Shown: positions 9,614 through 20,725, counted from the first letter of the stretch. The stretch is DNA of 64,000 bases from Geobacillus sp. 46C-IIa (GCF_014679505.1 NZ_CP061474.1:1984001-2048000), one strand, 5' to 3'. Numbers and translations are program-made. Notes: generated from the sequence alone by a model not told the origin.

Positions 9614-10216
9614 CTATAAACGATCGCCCCGATGAATCCACATCTGATAAAGAGCAAGGCAGACTGCTAAGTAAACACCACCAAGCACAAACCCACCAAG
9701 CACATCAGATGGATAATGCACTTGCAAGCTTAACCGACTCAAGCCGGTGAAGAGAGCCAGCACTGCAAACACGCTGTAAATGGCCGCCCTCTCCCCGCGC
9801 TTTGTGCGCGTTTGCGCCAAAAAATACGCCAAAAGCAGCAAGTAAATCGTTCCGATCATCGCGTGGCCGCTCGGAAAGCTGAACCCTTCGACCCCAGCAT
9901 GCGGCGGGCGCTCCCGCCCGACAGCGTGCTTGATCCATTCATTGATGCCATACCCCCCGCCAACGGCAACAACGACGAGCAACATCCCATATACATCGCG
10001 GCGGAAAAACCATAAACTGATGACGAGCATCACAGTAACGATGCCAATGGTTTTCCCATTGCCGAGAAAAGTAAACGGATCGAGCCATTGCCATGAATCA
10101 AACAACTGCAGCCCACCTTCGTCAGCCGCCTTTGTCAGCCCCGCCGCCACGCTTGCCCAAACAAACAAAAAAAGGACGGCGCCGGCAGCCGCTATCATCC
10201 ATAATGGTCGATTCAA
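9614..10216 (-). CDS. PAP2 family lipid phosphatase
   Basis: A 200-residue membrane phosphatase with six hydrophobic segments. The three PAP2 motifs are all present: KHAVGRERP, FPSGHAM (catalytic His), and SRLSLQVHYPSDVLGG. Family members dephosphorylate undecaprenyl pyrophosphate or phosphatidylglycerophosphate at the outer membrane face. The start is a TTG at 10216 preceded by GAGGAGGAATCAGA. Transcribed alone, just downstream of the gltD terminator on the same strand. Confidence 0.88.
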   Translation of the reverse strand: MNRPLWMIAAAGAVLFLFVWASVAAGLTKAADEGGLQLFDSWQWLDPFTFLGNGKTIGIVTVMLVISLWFFRRDVYGMLLVVVAVGGGYGINEWIKHAVGRERPPHAGVEGFSFPSGHAMIGTIYLLLLAYFLAQTRTKRGERAAIYSVFAVLALFTGLSRLSLQVHYPSDVLGGFVLGGVYLAVCLALYQMWIHRGDRL

Positions 10217-10266
10217 TCTGATTCCTCCTCATTTGTTCTTCCTTTACTTATTTTTGCAAACCAATA

Positions 10267-10304
10267 AAAAATCCTCCTTAAAAAGCAGCGCTTTTTAAGG
10301 AGGA
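10267..10304 (-). terminator. Strong terminator of the gltB-gltD operon
   Basis: A perfect 15-base stem (TCCTCCTTAAAAAGC with its complement) with a three-base loop is followed on the minus strand by TTTTTT. It lies directly after the gltD stop. Confidence 0.93.
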
Positions 10305-10316
10305 GGGGGCGGGCGG

Positions 10317-11798
10317 TCACGGCAGTTTCGTCTCTCCCATCAGAAAGCGGTCTACTTCACGAGCTGCTTCCCGGCCTTCGTGAATCGCCCAAACGATCAA
10401 GCTTTGGCCGCGGCGGGCATCGCCGGCCGCAAACACGCCTTCAATGTTTGTCGTATATTTGCCGTACGGAGCCTTCACTTTATTGTTGACTGTTTCTACG
10501 CCGAACTGCTTCAACACCGGCTGCTCAGGCCCTTCGAAGCCAATGGCGATGAAAACAAGGTCGCACGGCCACACTTGTTCTGTCCCCGGAATTTCGTTAA
10601 AGATGGCTTTGCCGTTTTCATCGATGGTTTTTTCCATTTGAATCGTATGCAGTTCTTTCACCCGGCCATACTCATCGCCAACGATTTTTTTCGTCTGGAT
10701 GCAATATTGACGCGGATCCGCGCCGAACTTTGCTTTCGCTTCTTCGTATGCATAATCAAGCGTAAAGACGAGCGGGTATTGCGGCCACGGATTGCTGTCT
10801 AGGCGCTTGTCCGGAAGAGCCGGGTGTTTGCCAAACTGGACAACGCTTTTACAGCCTTGCCGCAGCGCGGTCGCCACGCAGTCAGCGCCCGTATCGCCGC
10901 CGCCGATGACGATGACATGTTTATCTTTGGCATCAATAAACTGTCCATCGGCAAAATTCGAATCGAGCAAACTTTTCGTCACGCCGGTTAAATAATCCAT
11001 GGCAAAATGGACGCCCTCAAGCTCCCGCCCCTCAATAACCAAGTCGCGCTGCTTTTGCGCTCCGACGCATAAAACAACCGCATCATACTCAGCGCGCAGC
11101 TCGTCGGCCGTGATGTCCTTGCCGACTTCCGTGTTCGTAATAAACGTAACGCCTTCTCCCTCAAGCAAACGGACGCGACGTTCGACGATTTCTTTTTCCA
11201 ATTTCATGTTCGGAATGCCGTACATCAACAAACCGCCGATGCGATCCGCCCGCTCGTACACCGTCACTGAATGGCCGGCTTGGTTGAGCTGGTCGGCGCA
11301 GGCGAGCCCAGCCGGACCGGAGCCGACGATGGCCACTTTTTTCCCGGTGCGCGCTTTCGGGATGCGCGGTTTCACCCATCCTTCGGCAAACCCTTTATCA
11401 ATAATGGCCCGTTCGATCCCTTTAATCGCCACTGCCGGATCGGAAATCGCCACCGTACACGAGCCTTCACATGGCGCCGGGCAGACGCGACCTGTAAATT
11501 CCGGGAAGTTGTTCGTTTTCAAAAGCCGATCAAGCGCTTCTTTCCAACGGCCGCGGTACACTAAATCGTTCCATTCCGGAATTAAGTTGTGCACTGGGCA
11601 TCCTGAAGTGAGGCCGTTCAACTCTAAACCCATATGGCAAAACGGCGTGCCGCAGTCCATACAACGGGCGCCTTGGCGCGCCAGCACTTCTTCGGAAAAC
11701 GGCTGTGCATATTCTTTCCAATCATCAAGACGGGAAAGCGGATCGCGCTTTTTTTCTTCCTCGCGAGCATATTCCATAAATCCTGTTGTTTTTCCCAC
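10317..11798 (-). CDS. gltD: Glutamate synthase (NADPH) small subunit
   Basis: A 493-residue iron-sulfur flavoprotein that passes electrons from NADPH to the large subunit. The N-terminal cysteines for two 4Fe-4S clusters are visible (RCMDCGTPFC, GCPVHNLIPEWN, VCPAPCEGSC). An FAD fold follows at VGSGPAGLACA and a second nucleotide fold at IGGGDTGADC. The length is standard. The start is GTG at 11798 with GAAGGAGGGGG in front. It follows the large subunit after 142 bases that contain a GC-rich hairpin. In B. subtilis the same gene is named gltB. Confidence 0.96.
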   Translation of the reverse strand: MGKTTGFMEYAREEEKKRDPLSRLDDWKEYAQPFSEEVLARQGARCMDCGTPFCHMGLELNGLTSGCPVHNLIPEWNDLVYRGRWKEALDRLLKTNNFPEFTGRVCPAPCEGSCTVAISDPAVAIKGIERAIIDKGFAEGWVKPRIPKARTGKKVAIVGSGPAGLACADQLNQAGHSVTVYERADRIGGLLMYGIPNMKLEKEIVERRVRLLEGEGVTFITNTEVGKDITADELRAEYDAVVLCVGAQKQRDLVIEGRELEGVHFAMDYLTGVTKSLLDSNFADGQFIDAKDKHVIVIGGGDTGADCVATALRQGCKSVVQFGKHPALPDKRLDSNPWPQYPLVFTLDYAYEEAKAKFGADPRQYCIQTKKIVGDEYGRVKELHTIQMEKTIDENGKAIFNEIPGTEQVWPCDLVFIAIGFEGPEQPVLKQFGVETVNNKVKAPYGKYTTNIEGVFAAGDARRGQSLIVWAIHEGREAAREVDRFLMGETKLP

Positions 11799-11880
11799 GA
11801 TGGTTCCCCCTCCTTCTTTCCGTACACGTCCTCTCTTCTCTCATGCGGCCTTCCCGCCTGTTTAGCCAGTCAAAAAGTGA

Positions 11881-11901
11881 GCCCCGCGCGGGCCGCGGGG
11901 C
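11881..11901 (-). promoter_or_regulatory. Intercistronic hairpin between gltB and gltD
   Basis: GCCCCGCG pairs with CGCGGGGC across a five-base GC loop, and TCACTTTTTG follows on the transcribed strand. It could act as a partial attenuator or an RNA stabiliser setting the ratio of the two subunits. The role is inference. Confidence 0.45.
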
Positions 11902-11940
11902 CAAGGCGGCGCCATGTTGCAGCCGCCCAAAAGGGTGGCC

Positions 11941-14900
11941 CTATTTTGCGGCCACTTGCAACACATGGGCGCTGGCGGCAGCCGCTTTTTTCCGTTTCGC
12001 TACCGTTTCAAACGCCGACATGGCAGCTTCTTCATACGAAAGCCCGGACTGTTCAAGCATTTGAATCGTTTCAACCATCAGTTTGTAGTTGCGCGGAATC
12101 ACTTTGACAAACCGCTTTACATAGGCGTCCCACTCGTCAAGCACTAACGCCGCCCGCGGGCTTCCCGTATAGCGGTAATGGTTTTCGATCATCCGGCGCA
12201 CTTCCAACATCTCTTGCTCGTCTTCGAGCTGTTCAAACGCGACGAGCTCTCGGTTGGCTGCCTGCTGCCAGCTGTCTTCATCAGCGAGGACGTAGGCAAT
12301 GCCTCCCGACATGCCGGCGGCAAAGTTTTTGCCGACCGAACCGAGGATGACCACACGGCCGCCGGTCATATATTCACAGCCGTGGTCGCCGACGCCTTCG
12401 ACAACGGCATGGACGCCGCTGTTGCGCACGCAGAACCGCTCGCCGGCGCGGCCGCGAATGTACGCCTCGCCGCTCGTCGCTCCGTAGAAGGCGACGTTGC
12501 CGATAATGACGTTATCTGCCGACGCAAATGGCGCCTCAAGCGGCGGACGAACGATCACCTTTCCGCCCGAGAGCCCTTTGCCGACGTAATCGTTCGCGTC
12601 ACCGACAAGCTCGAGCGTCATTCCTCTCGGCACAAACGCCGCAAAGCTTTGTCCGGCCGATCCGGTGAAGCGGAGGCGGATCGTATCTTCCCGCAGCCCT
12701 TCCTCGCCGTAGCGTTTCGAAATTTCGCTGCCGGTCATCGCCCCAACCGTGCGATGGACGTTGCGGATCGCGAGTTCGAGCTCAACTGGCGCCTGCCGCT
12801 CAAGCGCTGGCTGCACCGCCGGCAAAATGTCTGTATAGTCAAGCGTCGTTTCCAAACGATGGTTTTGTCCTTTGCCGCAAGTGCGCGGGCCATCGACTTG
12901 GTGCAGCAGACGGGACAAGTCGAGATGTTTCGCTTTCCAATGCGCTTTTGCCCGCTCGCTCACTTTTAAGACATCGACACGACCAACCATTTCATTGATC
13001 GTACGGAAGCCGAGCTCGGCCATAATTTCGCGCACTTCTTGGGCGACAAAGTACATGAAGTTGACAACATGTTCCGGCTCGCCCGCAAACTTCTTGCGCA
13101 ATTCCGGATTTTGTGTCGCCACGCCGACTGGACACGTATCCAAATGGCAGACGCGCATCATGACACAGCCTAAAACGACGAGCGGAGCAGTCGCAAATCC
13201 GAATTCTTCGGCACCAAACAGCGCAGCCATCACAACGTCACGGCCGGTCATGAGCTTGCCGTCCGTTTCTAGGACAACACGGTCGCGCAAGCCGTTGAGC
13301 ATCAGCGTTTGGTGCGTTTCCGCCAAACCAAGCTCCCACGGCAGGCCGGCATGTTTAATGCTCGTTTTCGGCGAAGCGCCCGTGCCGCCGTCATAGCCGC
13401 TGATGACGATGACATCCGCGTTTCCTTTCGCCACGCCAGCGGCGATCGTGCCGACGCCGGCTTTAGCGACAAGCTTGACGCTAATGCGCGCGTCTTTGTT
13501 CGCATTTTTCAAATCATAAATCAACTGAGCCAAATCTTCGATCGAGTAAATGTCATGGTGCGGCGGCGGAGAGATGAGCTCTACCCCTGGCGTCGAGCCG
13601 CGCACTTTGCCGACCCACGGATACACTTTGTTGGCCGGAAGCTGCCCGCCTTCGCCTGGCTTCGCTCCTTGGGCCATTTTAATTTGCAATTCATCAGCGT
13701 TGACTAAGTAATGACTTTTCACGCCGAAACGTCCGGAAGCAACCTGCTTGATCGCGCTGCGACGCCAGTCGCCGTTCGCGTCTTTCGCATAACGGGCCGG
13801 ATCTTCGCCGCCTTCGCCGCTGTTGCTTTTCCCGCCGATCCGGTTCATAGCGATCGCCAGCGCCTCGTGGGCTTCTTGGCTAATCGAGCCAAACGACATG
13901 GCCCCAGTTTTGAAGCGGCGGACGATCGAGTCGACCGGCTCGACTTCGTCAATCGGCACCGGCTTCCGGTTCGGATCAAAGTCGAACAAGTTGCGCAAGA
14001 ACGTCAGCTGTTCTTCATTGGCCAGTTTTGAATATTGTTTATAGAGAGCATAATCGTTTTTCCGGCATGCCCATTGCAACAGATGGATCGTCTTCGGGTT
14101 GAACGCATGGTGTTCGCCGTTGCGACGCCATTGCAGCTCGCTGCCGGTATCTAGCACATCGTCTTCGTGACGGGCGCCAAATGCTGCTTCATGACGCATT
14201 TTCGCTTCTTTCGCAATTTCGTCGAGCCCAATGCCGTTAATTTGCGACGCTGTGCCAGTGAAGTATTCATCGATGACCTCGTCGCCGATGCCGACCGCTT
14301 CAAAAATTTGTGCGCCGCGGTAGCTTTGCACAGTCGAAATGCCCATTTTCGACATCACTTTGACAACGCCGTCAACGGCTGCCTTCATATACGTTTTCAC
14401 CGCTTCGCGATACGACAAGGCGATCGTGCCGCTTTCTGACGCCTGGCGGATCGTCTCGAGCGCCAAATACGGATTAATGGCGTCCGCGCCGTAGCCGATC
14501 AGCGCCGCAAAATGGTGCACTTCACGCGCTTCGCCGCTTTCGACAAGCAGGCTGACGTTCGTTCGCGTCCCGTTCCGGACGAGGTGCTGGTGAAGCCCAC
14601 TTACCGCAAGCAACACTGGAATCGCCACATGCGTTTCGTCAACGCCGCGGTCGGACAGAACGAGGAGCGTCGCGCCGTTTTCGATCGCTTCATCCGCTTG
14701 GGCGAACAGCTCGTCAAGGGCCTGCTTCAAATCGTCCGTAAACAGCGTCGGCAACACCGCACACGAAAACTCTGGGTGCGGATTCGCTTTTAATGCCGCC
14801 AATTGTTCATTCGTCAACAACGGCGTCTCAAGGCGAATGCGGCGCGCCGCTTTGGCATCCGGATGTAAAATGTTCCCTTCTTTGCCGAGCAGCGTCATCG

Positions 14901-16500
14901 TTGACGTGACGACATACTCACGAATCGCGTCAATCGGCGGGTTCGTGACTTGGGCAAACAGCTGCTTGAAGTAGGTAAACAAGCTTTGCGGCCGTTCCGA
15001 CAGCACCGCCAGCGGAGCGTCCATGCCCATCGCGCCCGTCGGGTCTTTCCCTTCCGTCGCCATCGGCAAAATCATTTTTTCTACATCTTCAAATGTGTAG
15101 CCGAACGCTTTTTGCAGCTTGACAAGCTGCTTCGGCGCTTCGACCGTTTCCGGAACGTTGAAGTCGCCAAGGGTCACCATTTGCTCGTCAATCCATTGAC
15201 GGTACGGCTGTTGGCTTGCCATTTCTTCCTTAATCTCTTGGTCAGAAATAATGCGCCCTTGTTCCAAATCAACAAGCAACATTTTCCCCGGGCTTAGCCG
15301 CTCTTTGTATAAAATGTTGTTCGGGTCGACATCGATAACGCCAACTTCGGACGAGAAAATAATGTAGTCGTCTTTCGTCACGTAATAGCGAGCCGGACGC
15401 AAGCCGTTCCGATCCAAAATAGCGCCGATTTGTTTGCCGTCGGTGAACGAAATCGCCGTCGGGCCGTCCCACGGCTCCATCAAACAGCTATGATACTCGT
15501 AAAACGCCTTTTTCGCGTCATCCATTTGTTCATCCCAAAACCATGGTTCCGGAATGAGCATCATCGCCACATGGGCTGGATTACGGCCAGCAAGGACGAA
15601 AAATTCAAACGCATTGTCCAAAATCGACGAGTCGCTCCCATTTGTATCCAAAATCGGCGTCACCTTTTCCAAATCGGCGCCAAACGCTTCAGAAACGAAC
15701 TGCTTTTCACGCGCCGTCATCCAGTTGACGTTGCCGCGCAGCGTGTTGATCTCGCCGTTGTGGATCAAATAGCGGTTCGGATGAGCCCGCTCCCAGCTTG
15801 GGAACGTGTTCGTGCTGAAACGCGAGTGCACGAGGGCGAACGCGGAGCGGAACCGTTCATCCTGCAAATCTAAATAAAACGCATCAATTTGTTCCGGCGT
15901 CAAAAGCCCCTTATACACGATCGTCCGGCTCGAGAAGCTTGCCACGTAGCACTCGTTGTTTTCTACACACTTTTCAAACTGTTTGCGAATGACATACAAT
16001 TTCCGTTCAAACGCCAATTCATCGGCGACATCAGCGCTGGCGGCGACGAACACTTGGCGAACGAACGGTTTGCTTTGCCGCGCCAATTTGCCAAGCTTGT
16101 TATCGTCAACCGGCACCGTCCGCCAACCGAGCAGCTGCTGTCCTTCCTGGGCGATGATTTCATTTAATTTTGCTTCATAATGCGCCCGCTTCTCTTCATT
16201 TTCCGGCAAAAAGAACATCCCGACCCCGTAGCGACCTTTTTCCGGCAAGTTCATTTCGCCGCACACCGCTTGAAAATACTCGTGTGGAATTTGCATCATA
16301 ATGCCCGCGCCATCGCCCGTTTCCGGATCGCTGCCTTGGCCGCCCCGATGTTCAAGCTGGCGAAGCATATGGAGCGCTTTTTCAATAATGTCATGTGACG
16401 GTTTTCCTTTTAAATGAGCATAAAACCCGATCCCGCATGCATCATGTTCAAATTCCGGGCGATACAGCCCTTGTGCTTTCGGTAATCCGTAGTGTTTCAT
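11941..16500 (-). CDS. gltB: Glutamate synthase (NADPH) large subunit
   Basis: A 1519-residue enzyme that transfers glutamine amide nitrogen to 2-oxoglutarate. It has a short propeptide, then the catalytic cysteine in DACGIGF (residue 22), a class II amidotransferase domain (to about 400), a central domain, and an FMN synthase domain with [10 protein letters not shown] and the 3Fe-4S motif [15 protein letters not shown]. It ends in the glycine-rich beta-helix domain (GGRVVILG). The frame runs on upstream to 16596. I chose the ATG at 16500 because GGGAGGGGAAGG precedes it and the propeptide then has its usual length. B. subtilis calls this gene gltA. Confidence 0.96.
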   Translation of the reverse strand: MKHYGLPKAQGLYRPEFEHDACGIGFYAHLKGKPSHDIIEKALHMLRQLEHRGGQGSDPETGDGAGIMMQIPHEYFQAVCGEMNLPEKGRYGVGMFFLPENEEKRAHYEAKLNEIIAQEGQQLLGWRTVPVDDNKLGKLARQSKPFVRQVFVAASADVADELAFERKLYVIRKQFEKCVENNECYVASFSSRTIVYKGLLTPEQIDAFYLDLQDERFRSAFALVHSRFSTNTFPSWERAHPNRYLIHNGEINTLRGNVNWMTAREKQFVSEAFGADLEKVTPILDTNGSDSSILDNAFEFFVLAGRNPAHVAMMLIPEPWFWDEQMDDAKKAFYEYHSCLMEPWDGPTAISFTDGKQIGAILDRNGLRPARYYVTKDDYIIFSSEVGVIDVDPNNILYKERLSPGKMLLVDLEQGRIISDQEIKEEMASQQPYRQWIDEQMVTLGDFNVPETVEAPKQLVKLQKAFGYTFEDVEKMILPMATEGKDPTGAMGMDAPLAVLSERPQSLFTYFKQLFAQVTNPPIDAIREYVVTSTMTLLGKEGNILHPDAKAARRIRLETPLLTNEQLAALKANPHPEFSCAVLPTLFTDDLKQALDELFAQADEAIENGATLLVLSDRGVDETHVAIPVLLAVSGLHQHLVRNGTRTNVSLLVESGEAREVHHFAALIGYGADAINPYLALETIRQASESGTIALSYREAVKTYMKAAVDGVVKVMSKMGISTVQSYRGAQIFEAVGIGDEVIDEYFTGTASQINGIGLDEIAKEAKMRHEAAFGARHEDDVLDTGSELQWRRNGEHHAFNPKTIHLLQWACRKNDYALYKQYSKLANEEQLTFLRNLFDFDPNRKPVPIDEVEPVDSIVRRFKTGAMSFGSISQEAHEALAIAMNRIGGKSNSGEGGEDPARYAKDANGDWRRSAIKQVASGRFGVKSHYLVNADELQIKMAQGAKPGEGGQLPANKVYPWVGKVRGSTPGVELISPPPHHDIYSIEDLAQLIYDLKNANKDARISVKLVAKAGVGTIAAGVAKGNADVIVISGYDGGTGASPKTSIKHAGLPWELGLAETHQTLMLNGLRDRVVLETDGKLMTGRDVVMAALFGAEEFGFATAPLVVLGCVMMRVCHLDTCPVGVATQNPELRKKFAGEPEHVVNFMYFVAQEVREIMAELGFRTINEMVGRVDVLKVSERAKAHWKAKHLDLSRLLHQVDGPRTCGKGQNHRLETTLDYTDILPAVQPALERQAPVELELAIRNVHRTVGAMTGSEISKRYGEEGLREDTIRLRFTGSAGQSFAAFVPRGMTLELVGDANDYVGKGLSGGKVIVRPPLEAPFASADNVIIGNVAFYGATSGEAYIRGRAGERFCVRNSGVHAVVEGVGDHGCEYMTGGRVVILGSVGKNFAAGMSGGIAYVLADEDSWQQAANRELVAFEQLEDEQEMLEVRRMIENHYRYTGSPRAALVLDEWDAYVKRFVKVIPRNYKLMVETIQMLEQSGLSYEEAAMSAFETVAKRKKAAAASAHVLQVAAK

Positions 16501-16625
16501 GCTGCCTTCCCCTCCCGTTCCGAATTGTCTGTAATATTTATTGTAGTTTTCAAAATTAATATAAACAATATATAATTTAGATGAAATCAATCTCATTTTT
16601 CGATAAAAGGAAAAGGGGTGGGAAA
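16501..16625. promoter_or_regulatory. Divergent gltB / gltC control region
   Basis: This 125-base AT-rich gap separates divergent gltB and gltC and must hold both promoters. ATCTC-ATTTT-TCGAT at 16590-16604 is a poor match to the ATCTC-N5-GAGAT box known for GltC of B. subtilis. The layout is as in B. subtilis, where GltC activates the operon when 2-oxoglutarate is high. Confidence 0.5.
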
Positions 16626-17537
16626 ATGGAATTACGGCAGCTGCAATACTTCGTCGAAGTCGCCAAGCGCGAGCACGTATCCGAAGCGGCCGATGCGCTT
16701 CACGTCGCCCAGTCGGCGATCAGCCGGCAAATCGCCAACCTAGAGGCCGAGCTCGGCGTCCAGCTCTTTGAGCGCGAAGGGCGGAACGTCAAACTCACCC
16801 CGATCGGACGCCACTTTTTGCCGCACGCGGAGGCGGTGTTAAAAGCGGTCGATGATGCGAAACAACAAATTGAGGAGTATTTGGACCCGGAACGCGGGAC
16901 GATTAAAATCGGCTTCCCGACAAGCCTCGCCAGCCATATGATGCCGATGGTCATTTCCGCTTTCAAAGCCGAACACCCGAACGTCTCGTTCCATCTTCGC
17001 CAAGGATCGTACCATTATTTGATTGAAGCAGTGAAAAAGAGGGAAATTGATTTGGCGTTTCTTGGGCCGATTCCGGCGCGCGAAATCGGCATTAAGGGGG
17101 AAATTTTATTTTCCGAGCCGTTTGCCGCCCTCTTGCCAAACAGCCACCCGCTCGCCCGCCGCGATCGGATCGTGTTAAACGAACTCCGCCATGATTCGTT
17201 TGTGACATTTCCTAAAGGTTATATTTTGCATCAAATTTTAATTGACGCCTGTCATCAAGCCGGATTTTCGCCCAACATCTCATCCGAAGGCGAGGATCTT
17301 GACGCCATTAAGGGACTTGTCTCCGCCGGCATCGGCGTCACTCTGCTGCCGGAAAGCGCCTTATCGGAGAGCTTGCTTCGTTACGCCGCCAAGGTGCCGA
17401 TTGAAATGCCGCAAGTGAGGCGCAACGTCGGCATCATCATTTCCGATCATCATGAGCTTGCCCCATCGGTAAAAGTATTCTATCGGTTTGTGAAAGACTT
17501 TTTCTCCGAGCTGGAGCGGTATCAATTGCGGGGATGA
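16626..17537 (+). CDS. gltC: LysR family regulator of glutamate synthase
   Basis: A 303-residue LysR-type regulator. The winged helix-turn-helix is at residues 1-60 ([27 protein letters not shown] is split by the turn; recognition helix AQSAISRQI). The effector domain follows, with [14 protein letters not shown]. It is divergent from gltB, as GltC is in Bacillus, which supports the name. The start at 16626 is preceded by GGGGTGG; an upstream in-frame ATG at 16581 lies in the promoter region and is less likely. Confidence 0.9.
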   Translation: MELRQLQYFVEVAKREHVSEAADALHVAQSAISRQIANLEAELGVQLFEREGRNVKLTPIGRHFLPHAEAVLKAVDDAKQQIEEYLDPERGTIKIGFPTSLASHMMPMVISAFKAEHPNVSFHLRQGSYHYLIEAVKKREIDLAFLGPIPAREIGIKGEILFSEPFAALLPNSHPLARRDRIVLNELRHDSFVTFPKGYILHQILIDACHQAGFSPNISSEGEDLDAIKGLVSAGIGVTLLPESALSESLLRYAAKVPIEMPQVRRNVGIIISDHHELAPSVKVFYRFVKDFFSELERYQLRG

Positions 17538-17586
17538 ACGCTCCCCCGCCTACGCTCACGTGGAGAAATGGGTTCAAGATCACAGA

Positions 17587-17621
17587 AAAGGCGCAGGTGC
17601 TTCCCCCTGCGCTTTTTCTTT
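17587..17621 (+). terminator. Terminator of gltC
   Basis: The stem GCGCAGG / CCTGCGC is followed by TTTTTCTTT, about 55 bases after the gltC stop. Bases 17622-17763 hold nothing I recognise. Confidence 0.88.
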
Positions 17622-17763
17622 ATTCTTCTGCACACTCGCCTTTTCTCGTCCTCCTCACTCTTGTTTCATTAGGAAACGCTAATGTCAAGGACAATTCCAA
17701 AAGGGGTGTGAAGAGCATCGGGCTTTTGGCGCCGCTTCAACCAGACCGCGTCCCACCCAAACG

Positions 17764-18750
17764 TCATCCCAACCGCACCACCGTCCGGCCGCGCAGTTCG
17801 CCGCGCAAAATACGCGCAAGCGCCACCGGCAGTTCGCGGAGCGAAATTTCATGGGCAATCCGCTCCAAATCCGGCTTCAAATCGCCAGCGAGCCGCTCCC
17901 AAATGCGAAGGCGCAAGTCCATCGGGCAATAGACGGAATCGATGCCAAGCAAGCTCACGCCGCGCAAAATGAATGGGTAGACCGTCGTCGGCACGTCCAC
18001 CCCTCCCGTCAGTCCACTTACCGCCACGGCCCCGCCGTAACGGATGCGGCTTAGCACGGTCGCCAGCGTCCGGCCGCCGACCGGATCGACCGCCGCCGCC
18101 CAACGCTGCTGATCCAGCGGGCGAATGCGCTCGGCGGTGACGTCTTCGCGCGTCAATATTTCAGCCGCTCCTAAAGCGCGCAAATAATCGTGCTCGACCG
18201 CTTTGCCTGTGCTCGCTTCCACTGTATAGCCGCGCTTCGCGAGCATCGATACGGCCAAGCTGCCGACGCCGCCCGTCGCCCCCGTAACGAGCACCCGCCC
18301 GTGCTCTGGGGTCAGCCCGTGCTCCTCAAGCCGATGGATGGACAAAGCCGCTGTGAATCCCGCCGTGCCGATCGCCATCGCTTCCTTTACCGTTAAACCT
18401 TTTGGCAGCGGCACGAGCCAGTCGCCGGGCAACCGCACATACTCACTATAGCCGCCAAAGTGGGTGACGCCAATTTCATAGCCGGTCGCAATCACCTCAT
18501 CCCCCTCGCGGAATCGCGGGTGTTGCGATGAGACGACGACGCCGGCCAAGTCAATCCCCGGAACGAACGGATACGTTTTCACAATTTTGCCATCCGGGAT
18601 CGACGCCAGCCCGTCTTTGTAGTTGACGCTTGAATAATGGACGCGGACGACGACATCGCCTTCTGGCAAATCGTCCATGGAGATCGTTTTAACCTCGGCT
18701 GTAAACTCCGTTTCTGTTTTGTTGACAACAAACGCTTGAAATGCGGACAT
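17764..18750 (-). CDS. YhdH/YhfP-type zinc-free quinone oxidoreductase (acrylyl-CoA reductase-like)
   Basis: A 328-residue medium-chain reductase of the YhdH/YhfP/AcuI subfamily. It has the GroES-like N-terminal half (VRVHYSSVNYKDGLA) and an NADPH fold with VTGATGGVGSLAVSML. No structural or catalytic zinc cysteines are seen, as expected. AcuI members reduce acrylyl-CoA to propionyl-CoA, but others are uncharacterised quinone reductases, so the substrate is open. The start at 18750 follows GGGAGAGAAAGG; the frame opens eight codons earlier. Confidence 0.85.
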   Translation of the reverse strand: MSAFQAFVVNKTETEFTAEVKTISMDDLPEGDVVVRVHYSSVNYKDGLASIPDGKIVKTYPFVPGIDLAGVVVSSQHPRFREGDEVIATGYEIGVTHFGGYSEYVRLPGDWLVPLPKGLTVKEAMAIGTAGFTAALSIHRLEEHGLTPEHGRVLVTGATGGVGSLAVSMLAKRGYTVEASTGKAVEHDYLRALGAAEILTREDVTAERIRPLDQQRWAAAVDPVGGRTLATVLSRIRYGGAVAVSGLTGGVDVPTTVYPFILRGVSLLGIDSVYCPMDLRLRIWERLAGDLKPDLERIAHEISLRELPVALARILRGELRGRTVVRLG

Positions 18751-18925
18751 CCTTTCTCTCCCTTTCCCATACATTTTTCACTCATGTCATTCGACAAACA
18801 AACGCCGGATTCCTTTTCTGAACCGAGAAGACCCTCACTTCCGCTTGTGAGCGTAGTCGGGTGATGAATAAACGTCTCATGAAAGTCCTCCCTACACTTC
18901 CTTGATTTCTTTTGTTAAACTTTGA

Positions 18926-19217
18926 CACTCCACACGCCTAAAGGGCGTGGGATTCTTGGGTCGTTAACGCCCTCCTCCATTTCTGGTTCGGACAACGCCC
19001 AAGTTCAGGGGTGTGTCATCACCCCGTCCCATCGGGTTAGGATGTACCCCAATGGGCGGCGCACCTGTGACCAGTGCGCTAGAAGGCCGGTGATGAAAGG
19101 AGCAGGTCGCTTCACTGCTTTGTTTCTCAAATGGAGAAACCTTGTGTTATCGACTTCTCGCTTCGTGTCATCCGACGTGAGCGAGGGGCGATTGCTGTTT
19201 TTCACCAGCCTTCTAGG
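18926..19217 (-). ncRNA. Probable omega RNA / right-end RNA of the TnpB element
   Basis: The stretch between the tnpB stop and the right end has several GC-rich pairings and the terminal hairpin, as expected of the guide-scaffold RNA made from the 3' part of tnpB and the right end. If it is expressed, the guide would be the bases past the element, reading AGTTTAACAAAAGAAATC on the minus strand. No promoter is assigned. The call rests on element architecture. Confidence 0.45.
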
Positions 19218-20273
19218 TTAGGCAGCGAAGCCCGAAATCGCTTTGGCGATGTTGATCGCGCCATTCAAGTCGGCATGGATGGTGTATCCGCACTTTTGGC
19301 ATCGGAAGCGGATGCCGTTTCGGTTCGCTTTCTCTCGATGCCCGCATCGGCATGTTTGGCTTGTATAGGTCGGCTTCACCCACTCCACCCGAATGCCCGC
19401 CATTTCCGCTTTATAGGCAATCATCGTTTGCAGTTGATGAAACGACCAAGAGTGAAGGCTTCGTCCTGCTTCTTTGGCCGATATTGCCCGTTTCCGAATC
19501 CCTGTCAACTCTTCCATCCGAATCACGCCAACACCGTTGGCGAGGGCAAAACGGACGAGTTGACGGCTGATTTTATGATTCATATCCTTCATCCAGTGGG
19601 ACTCTTTACGGCCGATTTTGCGAATCATATGGAACTTCTTGGCTTTGCCCAACGTTCACCGCAAAGCCGCATATCGTCGGCGCACAAAAGCGCATTGGCT
19701 GCCCTTGAAAAACAACGATTTCGTTCCTACGCTGGCCACGGCGATATAGCGAAGCCCAAGGTCAACCCCCATCACCTTTGTTTCGTGTCGTGGCTTGACT
19801 TCAAAGGTGATGGTGATCGCCAAGCACCATTTCTTTCGCTTTTTGTAGAGCTTGGCGGCCCCTTGTTTGGCGGTTCCATTGATCAGCCGATTCAGCCATG
19901 CTTCTTGATAGGGGCGCGTGACCACCGGCACGCCAATTCGTTTCTCCAGTGTGGGGAAGGAAACCGTGTAGAAGGCTCCTTTCTTTTCCACCTTCACGTT
20001 TTGATTGTTAAAGCAACACCATAATGTTCGGAACTTCTTTGTTTTCTGGTTTTTCTTTTGGGACTTCACTTCTCGAATCGTCTAATTCACGACGGCAGAA
20101 GGAAACCGCTGCGACGAGAACTCTTTAAAAATTTTGCTCGTCGCTTGATTCAGCTTAGGATGATCCAACAGCCAATTCGCAAACGCTGTATTCACTTCTG
20201 TCATCCGTTCGTACATGTCTTGTTTGACGTTCGTTGGGTTGTGCAGCTCCAGCTTTAGTGTGATGGTAGGCAT
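19218..20273 (-). pseudogene. tnpB: TnpB RNA-guided nuclease with two in-frame stops
   Basis: The three segments lie in one frame: 20273-20085, 20081-19659 and 19655-19218. They join as AVVN-stop-TIREV (TAG at 20082) and YAALR-stop-TLGKA (TGA at 19656). Each stop is one C-to-T step from Gln (CAG) or Arg (CGA). All three RuvC acidic residues remain: GVDLGLRY, IRMEELTG and HADLNGAIN. The zinc finger reads CRCGH and CQKCGY, the first pair being CxC. With the stops read through it would be 351 residues, slightly short for TnpB. The start follows AAGGAGGTG. The nuclease is probably dead, since both stops remove the third RuvC motif. Confidence 0.87.
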
Positions 20274-20512
20274 GGATTCACCTCCTTCTAGCGATGACAG
20301 GATGCCATTTTTTTCATAATCATTCAATATTGGGTTCATCACCAAAAGATGTACTCGACTTTTAAAGGCAAACATGATCACAATGTTATCCAAAGAGATG
20401 TATGGAATAAAAAGGGAGAAATGCTGTTTTATTTGATTATCATCATCATCTTTCTTTGTCAAGTACACTTTGTGGTGGAGATCCCAATATTGGAAAAACA
20501 GCTCGCTTTCAT

Positions 20513-20667
20513 CCCACCCCTAAAAGGCCGGTGAAAAACCGCTGTCACGTGCAAATCAGCGGCATTCTGCCAAAAAAGAAAGCTGATTCCGCAAGGTTTC
20601 TCGAATTGAAAAACGACTGGGATCCGAAGTATTTTGCACTAAATCACCGGCCTCCTAAAGGAGTGGG
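20513..20667. repeat. Inverted repeat of IS605-like hairpins flanking 111 bp
   Basis: CCCACCCCTAAAAGGCCGGTG at 20513-20533 (21 bases including the outer C) is nearly inverted at 20645-20667, where the top strand starts CACCGGCCT and ends GAGTGGG. Each copy is itself a small palindrome around TAAA. The 111 bases between have no gene. This may be a small non-autonomous element or two left ends facing each other. Confidence 0.5.
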
Positions 20668-20725
20668 CTTTCTCGCTCGCGGGTCTGTAAACAAACACAT
20701 CCTTAAGATGAAAGAGGGTGAAACA

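Larger units (their letters stand above)
18922..20533 (-). mobile_element. IS200/IS605-type TnpB-only element, degenerate
   Basis: The element contains a tnpB pseudogene, a right-end segment of about 290 bases, and hairpins at both ends. The right end carries CACGCC-TAAAG-GGCGTG (18933-18949), and the element probably stops at TCAA on the minus strand (18922-18925). The left end is placed at the hairpin near 20513-20533, but another at 20645-20667 could be the true end. No TnpA gene is present, so movement would need a transposase in trans. The boundaries are inferred from the family's subterminal palindromes. Confidence 0.65.

Noticed and set aside
19131..20024. Plus-strand frame of 297 codons opposite tnpB
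   Set aside because: It is antisense to a recognised TnpB and has no family features or ribosome site.
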